From: G965279335 sp965279285
GTDB taxonomy: Bacteria > Pseudomonadota > Gammaproteobacteria > DSM-16500
NCBI GenBank assembly: GCA_965279285.1
Contig: OZ257148.1
Span: 1,302,001 to 1,366,000, forward strand
DNA: 64,000 bases
Direction of reading: 5' to 3'
The stretch's first letter is position 1. Each line of letters opens with the position of its first letter. The notes beneath the pieces are model-generated. The model was not told where the DNA came from. It was given only the letters and a program-made list of their open reading frames with translations, and ran no database searches. Position numbers and translations under genes: made by a program. Below are positions 25,965 to 35,880 of the stretch, in pieces.

Positions 25965-27992
25965 TTATTTTACTCGCATGCCAGCTTGGGCACCCGAATC
26001 TGGAGTTAATAGCCACAAGTCTTTACCACCCGGACCAGCTGCAAGTACCATGCCTTCTGATAAACCAAAGCGCATTTTACGTGGTTCTAAATTAGCAACC
26101 ATCACGGTTAATTTGCCGATGAGCTGTTCTGGTTGATAAGCGGATTTAATGCCAGCAAAAACTTGACGTTTATCATTGCCTAAATCAAGCTCTAATTTTA
26201 ATAATTTCTCTGCACCTTCAACATGTTCAGCATTAATAATTTTTGCAATGCGTAAATCAATTTTTGCAAAATCTTCTATGCTGATGGTATCTTTAATTGA
26301 TTCTGTGGTATGAGTAGCAGCGGCGATAGGTGCTGCGTCATTTTCAATGTGGGGTTGACTAGCCATTTTTAGCTCCTCAATTTGCTTAGGTTCAATACGT
26401 TGTGCTAATGGTTGAAATTCATTAATTTGCTGGTTTAGTAAAGGGTTTTTTAGATCAGACCATTGTAATGGTTCAATATTTAAAAAGGCTTCGATTTTTT
26501 TTGCCATATGAGGCAATACGGGTTTTAAATAAATGGTGAGCAAACGAAATAAATTAATTCCCATGGTACATACTGCATGAACTTCTTGTTGTTTAGTAGG
26601 ATCTTTTACAGCACTCCATGGTTTTTTCTCATCAATATATTGATTTGCGCGATCAGCAAGAAACATGATTTTTCGCATAGCTTGACTGAATTCTCGTTGT
26701 TCAAATTTAGCTGCAATTTCTTCGCTTGCATTAATGAAGTCATTAAATAATGCGGGTTCAGCAAGAGCAGCGGATAAAGTAGAGTTAAAATATTTTTGTA
26801 AAAAGCTAGCACAACGACTTGCGATATTAACGTATTTTCCAACTAAATCAGCATTAATTCGTTGGGTAAAATCATCAAAGTTGATGTCTAAGTCTTCAAT
26901 GCGATCATTGAGTTTTGTGGCTAAATAGTAGCGTAAATATTCTGGATTGATATACTGTAAAAATAATCGAGCATTAATGAAAGTTCCTCGAGATTTTGAC
27001 ATTTTTGCCCCATCAATCGTGAGAAAGCCGTGACAAAAAATAGCGGTAGGCGTACGAAAGTTAGCTCCCATGAGTAAAGCTGGCCAAAATAAAGTGTGAA
27101 AATAAATAATGTCTTTACCAATAAAATGGTATAGCTCAGTTTGCTTGTTTTCCCAGTAATCAGCAAAATTTAGTTCTTTTCTTTTTGCACATAAATTTTT
27201 AAAGCTCGCGATATAACCAATAGGTGCATCAAGCCAGACGTAAAAATATTTATGGTCTTCGCCCGGAATTTTAAAGCCAAAGTAAGGTGTATCACGTGAA
27301 ATATCCCAGTCACGTAAACCCTCGGTAAACCATTCATCAAGTTTGTTGCTGACTTGTTCTTGGAGGTGTCCTGCTCGTGTCCAGTTACCGAGTGCTTCAG
27401 CAAAGTTCGCTAATTTAAAAAAGTAATGTTCAGATTCTTTTTCGATCGGTTTCGCGCCTGATAATGTTGAGTAAGGATTAATTAATTCAAGTGGTGTATA
27501 GGTTGCACCACAAGCTTCACAACTATCGCCGTATTGTTCTTGCGCATGACAACGCGGGCATTCGCCTTTTACATAGCGATCAGGTAAAAACATATTTTTT
27601 ATTGGATCATATGCTTGCTTAATAACGCGTTGCTCAATATTTCCTTTTTCTTTGTGGCGTTGAAAAATAAGATTAACTAGCTCTTGGTTTTCGTTAGAAT
27701 GTGTTGTGTGATAATTATCGAGATCAACGAGAAAACTTTTAATATCGTTAGCTTGTTCGGTTTGAATTTCATGAATTAATTTTTCGGGCGTAATAGCTAA
27801 TTTATCTGCTTGAATCATAATAGGTGTGCCATGGCCATCACAGCCACTGACATAAAGACAGTTTGCGCCACGCATTTTTTGAAAACGCACCCAAATATCA
27901 GTCTGGATAAGGCCCACCATATGTCCTAAGTGCAAGGAACCATTCGCATAGGGTAAGGCATACGTGACTAATATATTGCGTTGTTGAGACAT
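25965..27992 (-). CDS. metG: Methionine--tRNA ligase
   Basis: Charges tRNA-Met. 675 aa. PYANGSLHLGH (residues 14-24) carries the HIGH motif, and KMSKSRGTF is near residue 330. A zinc knuckle (CPRCHAQEQYGDSCEACG) lies near 145-160. A C-terminal Trbp111-type tRNA-binding domain (DFAKIDLRIAKI) follows a linker. AAGGA lies 8 nt before the ATG. Divergent from mrp, as in E. coli. Confidence 0.97.
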   Translation of the reverse strand: MSQQRNILVTYALPYANGSLHLGHMVGLIQTDIWVRFQKMRGANCLYVSGCDGHGTPIMIQADKLAITPEKLIHEIQTEQANDIKSFLVDLDNYHTTHSNENQELVNLIFQRHKEKGNIEQRVIKQAYDPIKNMFLPDRYVKGECPRCHAQEQYGDSCEACGATYTPLELINPYSTLSGAKPIEKESEHYFFKLANFAEALGNWTRAGHLQEQVSNKLDEWFTEGLRDWDISRDTPYFGFKIPGEDHKYFYVWLDAPIGYIASFKNLCAKRKELNFADYWENKQTELYHFIGKDIIYFHTLFWPALLMGANFRTPTAIFCHGFLTIDGAKMSKSRGTFINARLFLQYINPEYLRYYLATKLNDRIEDLDINFDDFTQRINADLVGKYVNIASRCASFLQKYFNSTLSAALAEPALFNDFINASEEIAAKFEQREFSQAMRKIMFLADRANQYIDEKKPWSAVKDPTKQQEVHAVCTMGINLFRLLTIYLKPVLPHMAKKIEAFLNIEPLQWSDLKNPLLNQQINEFQPLAQRIEPKQIEELKMASQPHIENDAAPIAAATHTTESIKDTISIEDFAKIDLRIAKIINAEHVEGAEKLLKLELDLGNDKRQVFAGIKSAYQPEQLIGKLTVMVANLEPRKMRFGLSEGMVLAAGPGGKDLWLLTPDSGAQAGMRVK

Positions 27993-28121
27993 ATTAATGA
28001 TTCCTTAAAAATATTTTTGCAGTATAACGAGTAGTCGGAGGGATTGAAAGTGGTGCTTAAGCGCTTTCAATCAGGCTGTGCTCTTGGTACTATCATGGAT
28101 AAGTATTAGCACTCAAGGTTT

Positions 28122-28212
28122 GGTGGGCACGCTGCGCTTTGCCCACCCTACAAAAATTATAAAAATCGGCTAAATAATTAATGTAGGGTGGGCAAAGCGC
28201 AGCGTGCCCACC
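28122..28212. repeat. Class A repeat (inverted pair)
   Basis: Perfect 30-bp arms at 28122-28151 and 28183-28212 with a 31-bp loop. It sits in the divergent metG-mrp promoter region, ending 32 bp before the mrp ATG. Confidence 0.93.
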
Positions 28213-28244
28213 AAACATAAAAAACCCATTAAGTGAGAATAGGT

Positions 28245-29345
28245 ATGTCCGCCCCTACCCGTGTGCAAGTTGAAGCCAGATTAGCTGAATATATTGATCC
28301 ATTTCTTGGATTAGATTTAATAACAGCTAAAGTGGTTAAAAGTCTTGAAATTAAGACAAACGAAATAATAGTAGATTTAGTTTTTGCTTACCCTCTTGAG
28401 GGTTACAAAGCCACCTTGCTTTCTGAGCTGCATAGCTTACTTTCATCTATTGCTGGTAGTTTAAAAATGACTATCCAAATTTCGACTAAAATTGAAGCGC
28501 ATGTGGGCCAACAAGGTTTGAAAGGTGTTGCACAAATAAAAAATATTATTCCTGTAGCCTCGGGTAAAGGTGGTGTAGGAAAATCAACTGTTTCAGTAAA
28601 TCTAGCTTTAGCCTTGGCGAAAGAGGGTGCGCAAGTAGGGATTTTAGATGCAGATATTTATGGGCCCAGTCAGCCGATGATGTTAGGGGCGATGCAGCCA
28701 CCAGAGATTGCAGAGTACAAAGAAAAAAAGATTTTATTACCGATTCGGCGTCATGGTATCCAATCGATGTCGATAGGTTATTTAATTGATCAAAGTGCAC
28801 CAATGGTATGGCGTGGGCCTATGGTGACGACAGCCTTACAACAATTATTTAATGACACGCAATGGGATAGTCTCGATTATTTAATTATTGATTTGCCGCC
28901 AGGGACCGGTGATATTCAGTTAACATTAGCACAAAAAATTCCTGTCAGTGCTGCTGTCGTTGTAACAACACCACAAGATTTAGCATTATTAGATGCGCGT
29001 CGCGCTTATGAAATGTTTCGTAAAGTGAATATTCCCGTATTAGGCGTGATTGAAAATATGAGTTTGCATATTTGCTCCAAGTGCCATCATGCAGAGCCTA
29101 TTTTTGGTGAAGGCGGGGGAGCAAAATTAGCAAATGAATATGAAATTGATTTGTTAGGTAGTTTGCCGTTGGATATGCAAATTCGGCAACATACGGATGC
29201 TGGCATTCCTTCCGTAGCGATGGATTCAGAAAGCTCGATTAGTTTGCTTTATCGCGCGATTGCGCGTCAAATTGCGGCTAAGCTTTCGTTACAGAAAAAA
29301 GATTATTCAAGTAGATTTCCAACAATTGTGATAAAAAATGATTAG
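28245..29345 (+). CDS. mrp: Iron-sulfur cluster carrier protein Mrp/ApbC
   Basis: P-loop ATPase that carries Fe-S clusters to apoproteins. 366 aa from ATG 28245 (an upstream in-frame GTG at 28233 adds four residues). An N-terminal MIP18/DUF59 domain (about 1-85) is followed by the deviant Walker A GKGGVGKST (about 107-115), the switch motif DLPPGTGD and a CSKC pair that binds the bridging cluster. It is followed by dcd after 12 bp. Confidence 0.95.
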   Translation: MSAPTRVQVEARLAEYIDPFLGLDLITAKVVKSLEIKTNEIIVDLVFAYPLEGYKATLLSELHSLLSSIAGSLKMTIQISTKIEAHVGQQGLKGVAQIKNIIPVASGKGGVGKSTVSVNLALALAKEGAQVGILDADIYGPSQPMMLGAMQPPEIAEYKEKKILLPIRRHGIQSMSIGYLIDQSAPMVWRGPMVTTALQQLFNDTQWDSLDYLIIDLPPGTGDIQLTLAQKIPVSAAVVVTTPQDLALLDARRAYEMFRKVNIPVLGVIENMSLHICSKCHHAEPIFGEGGGAKLANEYEIDLLGSLPLDMQIRQHTDAGIPSVAMDSESSISLLYRAIARQIAAKLSLQKKDYSSRFPTIVIKND

Positions 29346-29357
29346 GAGGTAACACCC

Positions 29358-29927
29358 ATGAGTATTAAATCAGATAAATGGATTCGTCGTATGGCAGAAC
29401 AACGAGGGATGATAGAACCTTTTGTACCACAACAATTGCGTTCAGGTTCTGCAGGAAAAATAATTTCTCATGGTACCTCAAGTTATGGTTATGATGTGCG
29501 TTGTTCAACAGAGTTTAAAGTTTTCACTAATTTTAATTCTGTTATAGTTGATCCGAAAAATTTTTGTGAAAAAAGTTTTGTTGATGTAACGTCTGATGTT
29601 TGTATTATTCCTCCCAATTCGTTTGCGCTTGCACGTAGTGTTGAATATTTACGTATTCCTCGCAATGTGTTGGTTATTTGTGTGGGTAAATCAACCTATG
29701 CGCGTTGCGGTATTATTGTGAATGTAACGCCGTTAGAGCCAGAGTGGGAAGGCCATATTACTTTAGAGTTTTCAAATACCACACCATTGCCAGCGAAAAT
29801 ATATGCTAATGAAGGTGTTGCGCAATTATTGTTTTTAGAGTCAGATGAGGATTGTGAGACATCTTATAAAGATCGCAAAGGTAAATATCAGGGGCAAACA
29901 GGTGTTACCTTACCGTTGGTGGAGTAA
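29358..29927 (+). CDS. dcd: dCTP deaminase
   Basis: Converts dCTP to dUTP for dTMP synthesis. 189 aa, family length. Signatures include YGYDVRCS, the catalytic segment VTPLEPEWEGHITLE, and GVAQLLFLE. A strong AGGAGGT Shine-Dalgarno stands 7 nt upstream, just after the mrp stop, so it is probably in the mrp transcript. Confidence 0.96.
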   Translation: MSIKSDKWIRRMAEQRGMIEPFVPQQLRSGSAGKIISHGTSSYGYDVRCSTEFKVFTNFNSVIVDPKNFCEKSFVDVTSDVCIIPPNSFALARSVEYLRIPRNVLVICVGKSTYARCGIIVNVTPLEPEWEGHITLEFSNTTPLPAKIYANEGVAQLLFLESDEDCETSYKDRKGKYQGQTGVTLPLVE

Positions 29928-29961
29928 GGCTTATTTATTGGAAGCAACTACTCGCTTGTAA

Positions 29962-30081
29962 TTATTCAGTAAGCAGAAGGTTTGGTGGGCACGCTGCGCT
30001 TTGCCCACCCTACAAAAATTATAAAAAATGTAGGGTGGGCAAAGCGCAGCGTGCCCACCGGACTTCTTAGTTACTGAATAG
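29962..30081. repeat. Class A repeat with CTATTCAG-type termini
   Basis: Perfect arms at 29984-30013 and 30030-30059. Outer flanks read TATTCAGTAAGCAGAAGG on the left and CTTAGTTACTGAATAG on the right, completing a 120-bp palindromic unit between convergent dcd and ihfB. Confidence 0.93.
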
Positions 30082-30148
30082 CTGCCTCGCTATGACATTC
30101 CAGCAGCCGCGGGGGAATAGTGATATAGAATTATTAAGCACGCGAGCT

Positions 30149-30478
30149 CTATTCTTCGTCTTCGCCGCCGGTAATGGCTTCGATAGGAAGATGTCGGTTA
30201 GTGTTAACCAGCTCTCGTAATTCTTTCCCTGGTTTAAAGTGCACAGCATATTTAGGCGCTGTGACAAGTTTTTCGCCAGTTTTAGGATTGTGGGCTTTGC
30301 GTGGTGGACGATAATGTAAAGAAAAGCTACCAAAACCTCTGATTTCAATTCGTCCGCCTTCACTTAATACCGTGCTCATTTTTTCAATGATCGTATTAAC
30401 AGCGAGTGCGATGTCTTTCTCAGGAAGGTGAGAAAGTTGTTTGCTTATTTCGGCAATTAGCTCAGATTTTATTAGCAT
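30149..30478 (-). CDS. ihfB: Integration host factor subunit beta
   Basis: DNA-bending HU/IHF-family protein. 109 aa against about 94 in E. coli. The N-terminus MLIKSELIAEISKQLSHLPEKD and the DNA-binding arm RIEIRGFGSFSLHYR..RNPKTGE-like block (AHNPKTGEKL) identify the beta subunit. The extra C-terminal 13-15 residues are acidic (ITGGEDEE), an unusual extension for IHF. Divergent from the DUF2066 gene. Confidence 0.92.
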   Translation of the reverse strand: MLIKSELIAEISKQLSHLPEKDIALAVNTIIEKMSTVLSEGGRIEIRGFGSFSLHYRPPRKAHNPKTGEKLVTAPKYAVHFKPGKELRELVNTNRHLPIEAITGGEDEE

Positions 30479-30683
30479 GCTTCTTCAGCAGTAACGCTGC
30501 CTCCATGTGGTGAACAGACAATTACGATATAATTTAACTATAGTATATTGCCATTGAAAAATCTAGAGTTTTCCACTAAAACGCTCTGCTAAAGGGAAAC
30601 TTGGTGAATGAAGAGGATCTTCTAGGGATTTAGTATAATTTTAGCTATACTATTTTTATTTTTATAATTAACAAGGCTAAGGA

Positions 30684-31742
30684 ATGAAAAAGCAAATAGT
30701 GCACGTTTTAAGCTTATTCTGTTGCTTATTGCTTCCTATTCTTTCCATAGCTGCAGAGAATGAGGCAATTTATCAGGCAAGTGTGCCGGTTATTAATCAA
30801 TCAGCAGAAAATAGACTGAAAGCAGAGCAATCAGCTTTAGGTTTAGTTTTACAGAAAGTCAGCGGTGATGTGCATGTGCTTGATAATAAGGATCTTAAAG
30901 CAGCTTTGGTAAAAGCAGAGTCTTTGATTGATGAGTTTAGTTATACCCCCGTTCCTACTGATTCTGCTGCACCTTATCTTTTAAATATTCGTTTTGATAG
31001 TAAAGGAGTCAATCGTCTCCTACGAAATAATGGGGCCAATGTTTGGTCTAAAAGTAGGCCGCTTTTATTAGTTTGGGCGGAATATGAGACGCCAGGGCAA
31101 GCCGCTGTGATTATTGATGCTGAATCCCCTCTGGCGTTTCAAAGTCTGCTTAAAAGCGCAGCGGAAGGCCGTGGTTTACCGATTATATTACCCACTATGG
31201 ATATTGCTGATCTTAATCAAGTAAACATTCATGACATTCTTACTTTAAATTTACCTAGTTTAAAGCAAGCATCTAAGCGTTATGGTAATGATGGTATGCT
31301 GGTTATGAAAATAGCTCAATTGTCAGAGGGTTTTTCTTTGCAAGCTAAATTGGCGGTACAAGGAAAAGAATGGACATGGGATATTGCGGATAAAAATTTA
31401 GAAAACTTAACTCGAACATTTATTAATAATGTTGCCGATACGCTTTTAGCAAGTTCAGGTTCTTTGGGTTCGCAAAATGAACCAGCATCGTTATTGACCT
31501 TAAAAGTAACAGGTATTACTGAGCAAGGTGATTTAGGTGAGCTCATCCAATATATTACTCATTTGTTACCCGTTGCTGATGTTGAGCCCTTACGAGTTGA
31601 TGCGGGTGAGGTTATATTAAAAATTACCTTACGTAGTTCAAAGCAAAGTTTTATTCAAGCGTTGGAAGAAGGACAAAAGATGCAGCCGAATGCTGATTCG
31701 ACAGAGGACGTGTTAGATTATCAATGGAGCCATTCGTTATGA
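30684..31742 (+). CDS. DUF2066 domain-containing exported protein
   Basis: 352 aa with a Sec signal peptide (MKKQIVHVLSLFCCLLLPILSIAAE). The mature part fits DUF2066, a gammaproteobacterial family of unknown function: an early YQASVPVINQSAENRL..A..LVLQKVSGD block and a central segment on internal domain strands. It starts the group DUF2066-permease-hda, and its stop overlaps the next ATG (ATGA). A TATAAT at 30634-30639 is a possible -10. Confidence 0.85.
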   Translation: MKKQIVHVLSLFCCLLLPILSIAAENEAIYQASVPVINQSAENRLKAEQSALGLVLQKVSGDVHVLDNKDLKAALVKAESLIDEFSYTPVPTDSAAPYLLNIRFDSKGVNRLLRNNGANVWSKSRPLLLVWAEYETPGQAAVIIDAESPLAFQSLLKSAAEGRGLPIILPTMDIADLNQVNIHDILTLNLPSLKQASKRYGNDGMLVMKIAQLSEGFSLQAKLAVQGKEWTWDIADKNLENLTRTFINNVADTLLASSGSLGSQNEPASLLTLKVTGITEQGDLGELIQYITHLLPVADVEPLRVDAGEVILKITLRSSKQSFIQALEEGQKMQPNADSTEDVLDYQWSHSL

Positions 31743-32773
31743 ATAAGAATTTTTTTGTTTTATTAGGCTTAGTGATTGCAGCTATTCTTTATTTTTTAGC
31801 GCCGATATTAACACCTTTTTTAGTGGGTGCTATTTTAGCTTATTTAGCAGATCCTGTTGTAACGCGCTTAACGCGTTTGGGTGTGCCGAGGTTATTAAGT
31901 GTTATTCTGGTTTTTTTCTGTTTGTTTTTATTGTTTGTTTTATTTGTATTATTAATGATTCCATTAATAGAAAAACAAATATTAGTTTTTACGCAGGTAC
32001 TGCCACGGGTTGTGGCTTGGTTACAAAGTACCTTAATTCCTTGGTTGCAAGATTATTTTGATATTCAAGAAATAGTTAATATTGATACCTTGAAAGCAAC
32101 GCTTGCGGAAAACTGGACAAAAGCGGGTGGAGCTGCGAGTTGGTTATGGTCATCCGTATTGCGTTCAAGCTTTACCGTTATTGCTTGGATAACTAATTTA
32201 TTTTTGATTCCTGTTGTGACTTTTTATTTTTTGCGTGATTGGCATGAGCTCATTGCTGGAGTGAGAAATTTAATTCCTCGATCTGTTGAGCCAACAATTG
32301 TAAAATTAGCGAAAGAATCTGATAGTGTGTTAAGTCAATTTTTTCGTGGGCAACTATTAGTTATGCTTTGTCTTGGCATTATTTATTCGGTTGGTTTGTC
32401 ATTGATGGGTCTGCAGATTGGTTTGATGATAGGCTTATTGGCAGGTCTTATGTCTATCGTGCCTTATTTAGGTTTTATCGTCGGAGTCGTAGCAGCGAGT
32501 ATTGCGGCTTTTGTGCAGTTTGGTACATTAACAGCAGTTATTTTAGTGTGGGTAGTATTCATCGTGGGACAAGCGGTCGATAGTGTTTTGTTGACGCCTA
32601 ATTTAATTGGTGAGCGAATTGGTTTGCATCCGGTTGCCGTTATTTTTGCTATTTTAACGGGTGGAAGCTTATTTGGTTTTTTTGGTGTTTTATTAGCATT
32701 GCCAGTGGCGGCAGTATTGATGGTGGTGATGCGCTATCTGACTCGACGTTATCGGCGTAGCCCACTTTACTGA
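31739..32773 (+). CDS. AI-2E family transporter (PerM-like permease)
   Basis: 344-aa inner-membrane protein of the AI-2E exporter/PerM superfamily. Helices at the N-terminus (NFFVLLGLVIAAILYFLAP), a soluble region from about 85-140 and a C-terminal bundle containing GLMSIVPYLGFIVGV and the signature PNLIGERIGLHPVAVIFA. Start ATG 31739 overlaps the DUF2066 stop; an ORF start at 31724 would extend into that gene and is less likely. Substrate unknown. It precedes hda, an arrangement common in gammaproteobacteria. Confidence 0.9.
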   Translation: MNKNFFVLLGLVIAAILYFLAPILTPFLVGAILAYLADPVVTRLTRLGVPRLLSVILVFFCLFLLFVLFVLLMIPLIEKQILVFTQVLPRVVAWLQSTLIPWLQDYFDIQEIVNIDTLKATLAENWTKAGGAASWLWSSVLRSSFTVIAWITNLFLIPVVTFYFLRDWHELIAGVRNLIPRSVEPTIVKLAKESDSVLSQFFRGQLLVMLCLGIIYSVGLSLMGLQIGLMIGLLAGLMSIVPYLGFIVGVVAASIAAFVQFGTLTAVILVWVVFIVGQAVDSVLLTPNLIGERIGLHPVAVIFAILTGGSLFGFFGVLLALPVAAVLMVVMRYLTRRYRRSPLY

Positions 32774-32785
32774 TGAATAATAATT

Positions 32786-33478
32786 ATGATTAATCAGCTT
32801 ACTTTAGGTGTTGGATTAAAAGACGAAGCGACTTTTGCTAATTACTATTCGGGTGAAAACACCTTATTAGTGGAAGAATTAAAAAAAACAACTTCGGCTC
32901 AGGGTGAAAAAGTCATTTATTTTTCTGGCTCGGGTGGTGAGGGAAGAACGCATTTATTACAAGCGTGTTGTCATGCCGCACGACAAGCACAATTAAATTC
33001 TGTTTATATTCCACTAGAGCATTTAGCAGAGATATCACCGGATATTTTTCAAGGATTAGAGACTTTGTCATTAATTTGTATTGATGATTTACATAAAGTA
33101 GCAGGCAAGCCTTTATGGGAAGAAGCTTTTTTTCATCTTTATAATCGAGTTCATGATGTGGGTGGATGTTTAATTGTCACAGCAAATGTAATGCCTAAAT
33201 CATTGGGACTTATTTTACCCGATGTAGTCTCTCGGTTAACGGCAGGTATGGTGTTGCAATTGCAGCCATTAACAGATGATGAAAAGCTTCATGTATTAAT
33301 GATGCGGGCAACGCGGCGCGGTATGACATTAATTGAAGATGTCGGTCGTTATATATTGACGCATTGTCCGCGGCATATGTCGACCTTGTTTGCAGCATTA
33401 GATGCCTTAGATAAAGCGTCTTTGGCAGCACAAAGAAAATTAACGATTCCGTTTGTGAAAGCAGTATTACAAATATAG
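32786..33478 (+). CDS. hda: DnaA regulatory inactivator Hda
   Basis: AAA+ DnaA homolog that, with the sliding clamp, stimulates ATP hydrolysis by DnaA to limit re-initiation. 230 aa. The N-terminus MINQLTLGVGL resembles the QLxL-type clamp-binding motif. Walker A is GSGGEGRTHLL, Walker B LICIDD. No DNA-binding domain IV. Third gene of the group with DUF2066 and the permease; eno follows after 11 bp. Confidence 0.92.
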   Translation: MINQLTLGVGLKDEATFANYYSGENTLLVEELKKTTSAQGEKVIYFSGSGGEGRTHLLQACCHAARQAQLNSVYIPLEHLAEISPDIFQGLETLSLICIDDLHKVAGKPLWEEAFFHLYNRVHDVGGCLIVTANVMPKSLGLILPDVVSRLTAGMVLQLQPLTDDEKLHVLMMRATRRGMTLIEDVGRYILTHCPRHMSTLFAALDALDKASLAAQRKLTIPFVKAVLQI

Positions 33479-33489
33479 TAGGAGTATCA

Positions 33490-34803
33490 ATGTTTCAGAT
33501 TAAAGAAATTAAAGCTATTGAAATTTTAGATTCACGTGGTAATCCAACTGTTGAAGCTGAAGTAGTATTAACGACGGGCCAATCTGCTCGTGCTGTTGCA
33601 CCCTCAGGTGCTTCTACGGGTTCTCATGAAGCATTAGAGTTGCGCGATGGAGATGCAACCAGATATTTGGGTAAAGGCGTATTAAAAGCCGTTGCTGGAA
33701 TTAATGAGGTGATAGCAAAAGAATTAAAAGGTTATGATGTTACTCAGCAAGATAAAATTGATGAAAAATTATTAGCATTGGATGGTACAACAAATAAAAG
33801 TAATTTAGGTGCTAATGGATTATTAGCTGTTTCTTTGGCTGTTGCAAAAGCTGGTGCAGTTGCGTGTGGCATTCCATTTTATCAATATTTAGGTGGTGAC
33901 CAAGCGACTTTATTACCCGTTCCGATGATGAACATTATTAACGGTGGCGCTCATGCGGACAATAATTTAGATATTCAAGAATTTATGATTTTACCGGTTG
34001 GTGTTAGTTCATTTCCTGAAGCAATTCGTTGTGGAGCGGAAATATTTCAGCAATTAAAAATTATTTTGCATAAAAAAGGCTTGAGTACCAGCGTAGGCGA
34101 CGAAGGTGGTTTTGCGCCGAATTTATTAAGTAATGAAGCTGCACTCGATGTTATTTTAGCGGCTATTGAGTCAGCGGGTTATCAGCCTGGCAAAGATGTT
34201 TATTTAGGTCTAGATGTAGCAAGTAATGAATTATATCAGCAAGGGCATTATCATTTACGCGCTGAAAATAAAAAATTAACAGCAAATGAATTAGTTGATT
34301 ACTTTGCTCGTTTAGTCGATAGCTATCCTATTATTAGTATTGAAGATGGAATGGCCGAAGACGATTGGGACGGTTGGAAGTTGCTTACCGAACGGTTAGG
34401 AAAGAGAATTCAGCTTGTTGGCGATGATTTATTTGTAACAAATACGAAAATATTAGAAAAAGGTATTTCTCAACAGGTTGCTAATGCTGTCTTAATTAAG
34501 CCTAATCAAATAGGGACCTTAACTGAAACGCTGGCTGCTATTCATATGGCAAAAAAAGCTGGCTATGCCACTATTATTTCGCATCGGTCAGGCGAAACTG
34601 AGGACACAACGATTGCTGATATTGCCGTGGGTACGGATGCAGGGCAGATTAAGACCGGCTCCTTATGTCGTTCTGATCGAGTTGCGAAATATAATCAGTT
34701 ATTACGAATTGCGCAGAACTTAGGGAGCCGTGCTCGTTATGCTGGTGAAGATGTGTTTGCTAACTTAACTCGTTTTAAATCAGTAGAGACAGAAAAAGAA
34801 TGA
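33490..34803 (+). CDS. eno: Enolase
   Basis: Glycolytic 2-phosphoglycerate dehydratase. 437 aa. Signatures SGASTGSHEALELRD, SVGDEGGFAPN, SIEDGMAEDDWDGW and the C-terminal LIKPNQIGTLTET are intact; the catalytic Lys-Glu residues lie in these blocks. AGGAG lies upstream. Its TGA overlaps the ftsB ATG. A PPi-PFK gene lies 2.4 kb downstream, placing two central-carbon genes near rpoS. Confidence 0.97.
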   Translation: MFQIKEIKAIEILDSRGNPTVEAEVVLTTGQSARAVAPSGASTGSHEALELRDGDATRYLGKGVLKAVAGINEVIAKELKGYDVTQQDKIDEKLLALDGTTNKSNLGANGLLAVSLAVAKAGAVACGIPFYQYLGGDQATLLPVPMMNIINGGAHADNNLDIQEFMILPVGVSSFPEAIRCGAEIFQQLKIILHKKGLSTSVGDEGGFAPNLLSNEAALDVILAAIESAGYQPGKDVYLGLDVASNELYQQGHYHLRAENKKLTANELVDYFARLVDSYPIISIEDGMAEDDWDGWKLLTERLGKRIQLVGDDLFVTNTKILEKGISQQVANAVLIKPNQIGTLTETLAAIHMAKKAGYATIISHRSGETEDTTIADIAVGTDAGQIKTGSLCRSDRVAKYNQLLRIAQNLGSRARYAGEDVFANLTRFKSVETEKE

Positions 34804-35081
34804 AATTACGCATAAAAATATTACCGATTTTTTTAGTACTTTTATTAGTGTTTTTACAATATCATCTTTGGTTTCAACCGGGTGGCGTGGTTGATATGAT
34901 GCGTTTAAAAAAACAGTTAGCACTTGAGTCTAAAAAAAATGAGCAGTTAAAAAAGCGAAATGAAACCTTGCTAGAGCAAGTAAAATATTTACAAAAAAAT
35001 AATGAAGCGATTGAGTCACATGCGCGACATGATTTAGGTATGGTAAAAAAAGGTGAAACCTTTTATCAAGTTTTAAAGTGA
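34800..35081 (+). CDS. ftsB: Cell division protein FtsB
   Basis: 93-aa bitopic protein of the FtsQLB divisome complex. One N-terminal transmembrane helix (ILPIFLVLLLVFLQYHLWF) is followed by a coiled coil (KKQLALESKKNEQLKKRNE) and the family end IESHARHDLGMVKKGE. Overlaps eno by four bases, so translation is coupled. The ispD and ispF genes that normally follow are absent here. Confidence 0.93.
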   Translation: MKLRIKILPIFLVLLLVFLQYHLWFQPGGVVDMMRLKKQLALESKKNEQLKKRNETLLEQVKYLQKNNEAIESHARHDLGMVKKGETFYQVLK

Positions 35082-35101
35082 TCCATTAACAAGGAACAAG
35101 C

Positions 35102-35860
35102 ATGAAAATTTTAATTAGTAATGATGATGGTTTTTTAGCTCCAGGATTAGCAATTTTAGCTAAGGCTTTAAGTGAAATTGGTAAAATTACTGTTGTGGCG
35201 CCTGATCGTAATCGTAGTGGCGCAAGTAATTCGCTTTCTTTGGTGAATCCATTGCGAGTAATGACAAATGATAATGGTTTTATTAGTGTTAATGGTACGC
35301 CGACCGATTGCGTGCATTTAGCCGTAACAGGTTTATTAGATGAGATGCCTGATATTGTGGTGTCAGGAATTAATGAAGGTTCTAATTTAAGTGACGATGT
35401 ACTTTATTCAGGAACGGTGGCGGCAGCAACAGAGGGGCGTTTTTTAGGTTTACCCGCGATTGCTGTTTCTTTAGCTGGACCGAAATGCCATCATTATGAA
35501 ACAGCGGCACTCATTGCTAAAAACTTAGTATTGCGTTTACAGTCTGATCCCTTGCCACGAGATACAATATTAAATGTGAATGTACCCGATTTACCGATGG
35601 AAAAAATTCGCGGGATTCAAGTAACACGTTTAGGTACACGGCATATTGCGGAACCAACGATTAAAACCGTTGATCCACGTGGCAGAAAAATATATTGGGT
35701 GGGCCAACCAGGCCAAGAACAAGATGCAGGTCCTGGTACTGATTTTCATGCGGTTAATTCCGGTTATATTTCCATTACTCCGTTGCATTTTGATTTAACG
35801 CACTATAAAACATTTGAACAGCTTTCAGGTTGGGTAAAAGACCTTAAGACCGCAGATTAA
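35102..35860 (+). CDS. surE: 5'/3'-nucleotidase SurE
   Basis: Metal-dependent phosphatase on nucleoside monophosphates, linked to stationary-phase survival. 252 aa. N-terminal ISNDDGFLAPG carries the metal-binding Asp pair (Asp7-Asp8), with SGINEGSN and LYSGTVAAATEG downstream. AAGGA upstream. It lies one gene before rpoS; pcm and nlpD, usually between them, are missing. Confidence 0.96.
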   Translation: MKILISNDDGFLAPGLAILAKALSEIGKITVVAPDRNRSGASNSLSLVNPLRVMTNDNGFISVNGTPTDCVHLAVTGLLDEMPDIVVSGINEGSNLSDDVLYSGTVAAATEGRFLGLPAIAVSLAGPKCHHYETAALIAKNLVLRLQSDPLPRDTILNVNVPDLPMEKIRGIQVTRLGTRHIAEPTIKTVDPRGRKIYWVGQPGQEQDAGPGTDFHAVNSGYISITPLHFDLTHYKTFEQLSGWVKDLKTAD

Positions 35861-35880
35861 TTCTGTGCTCTATTAAATCC

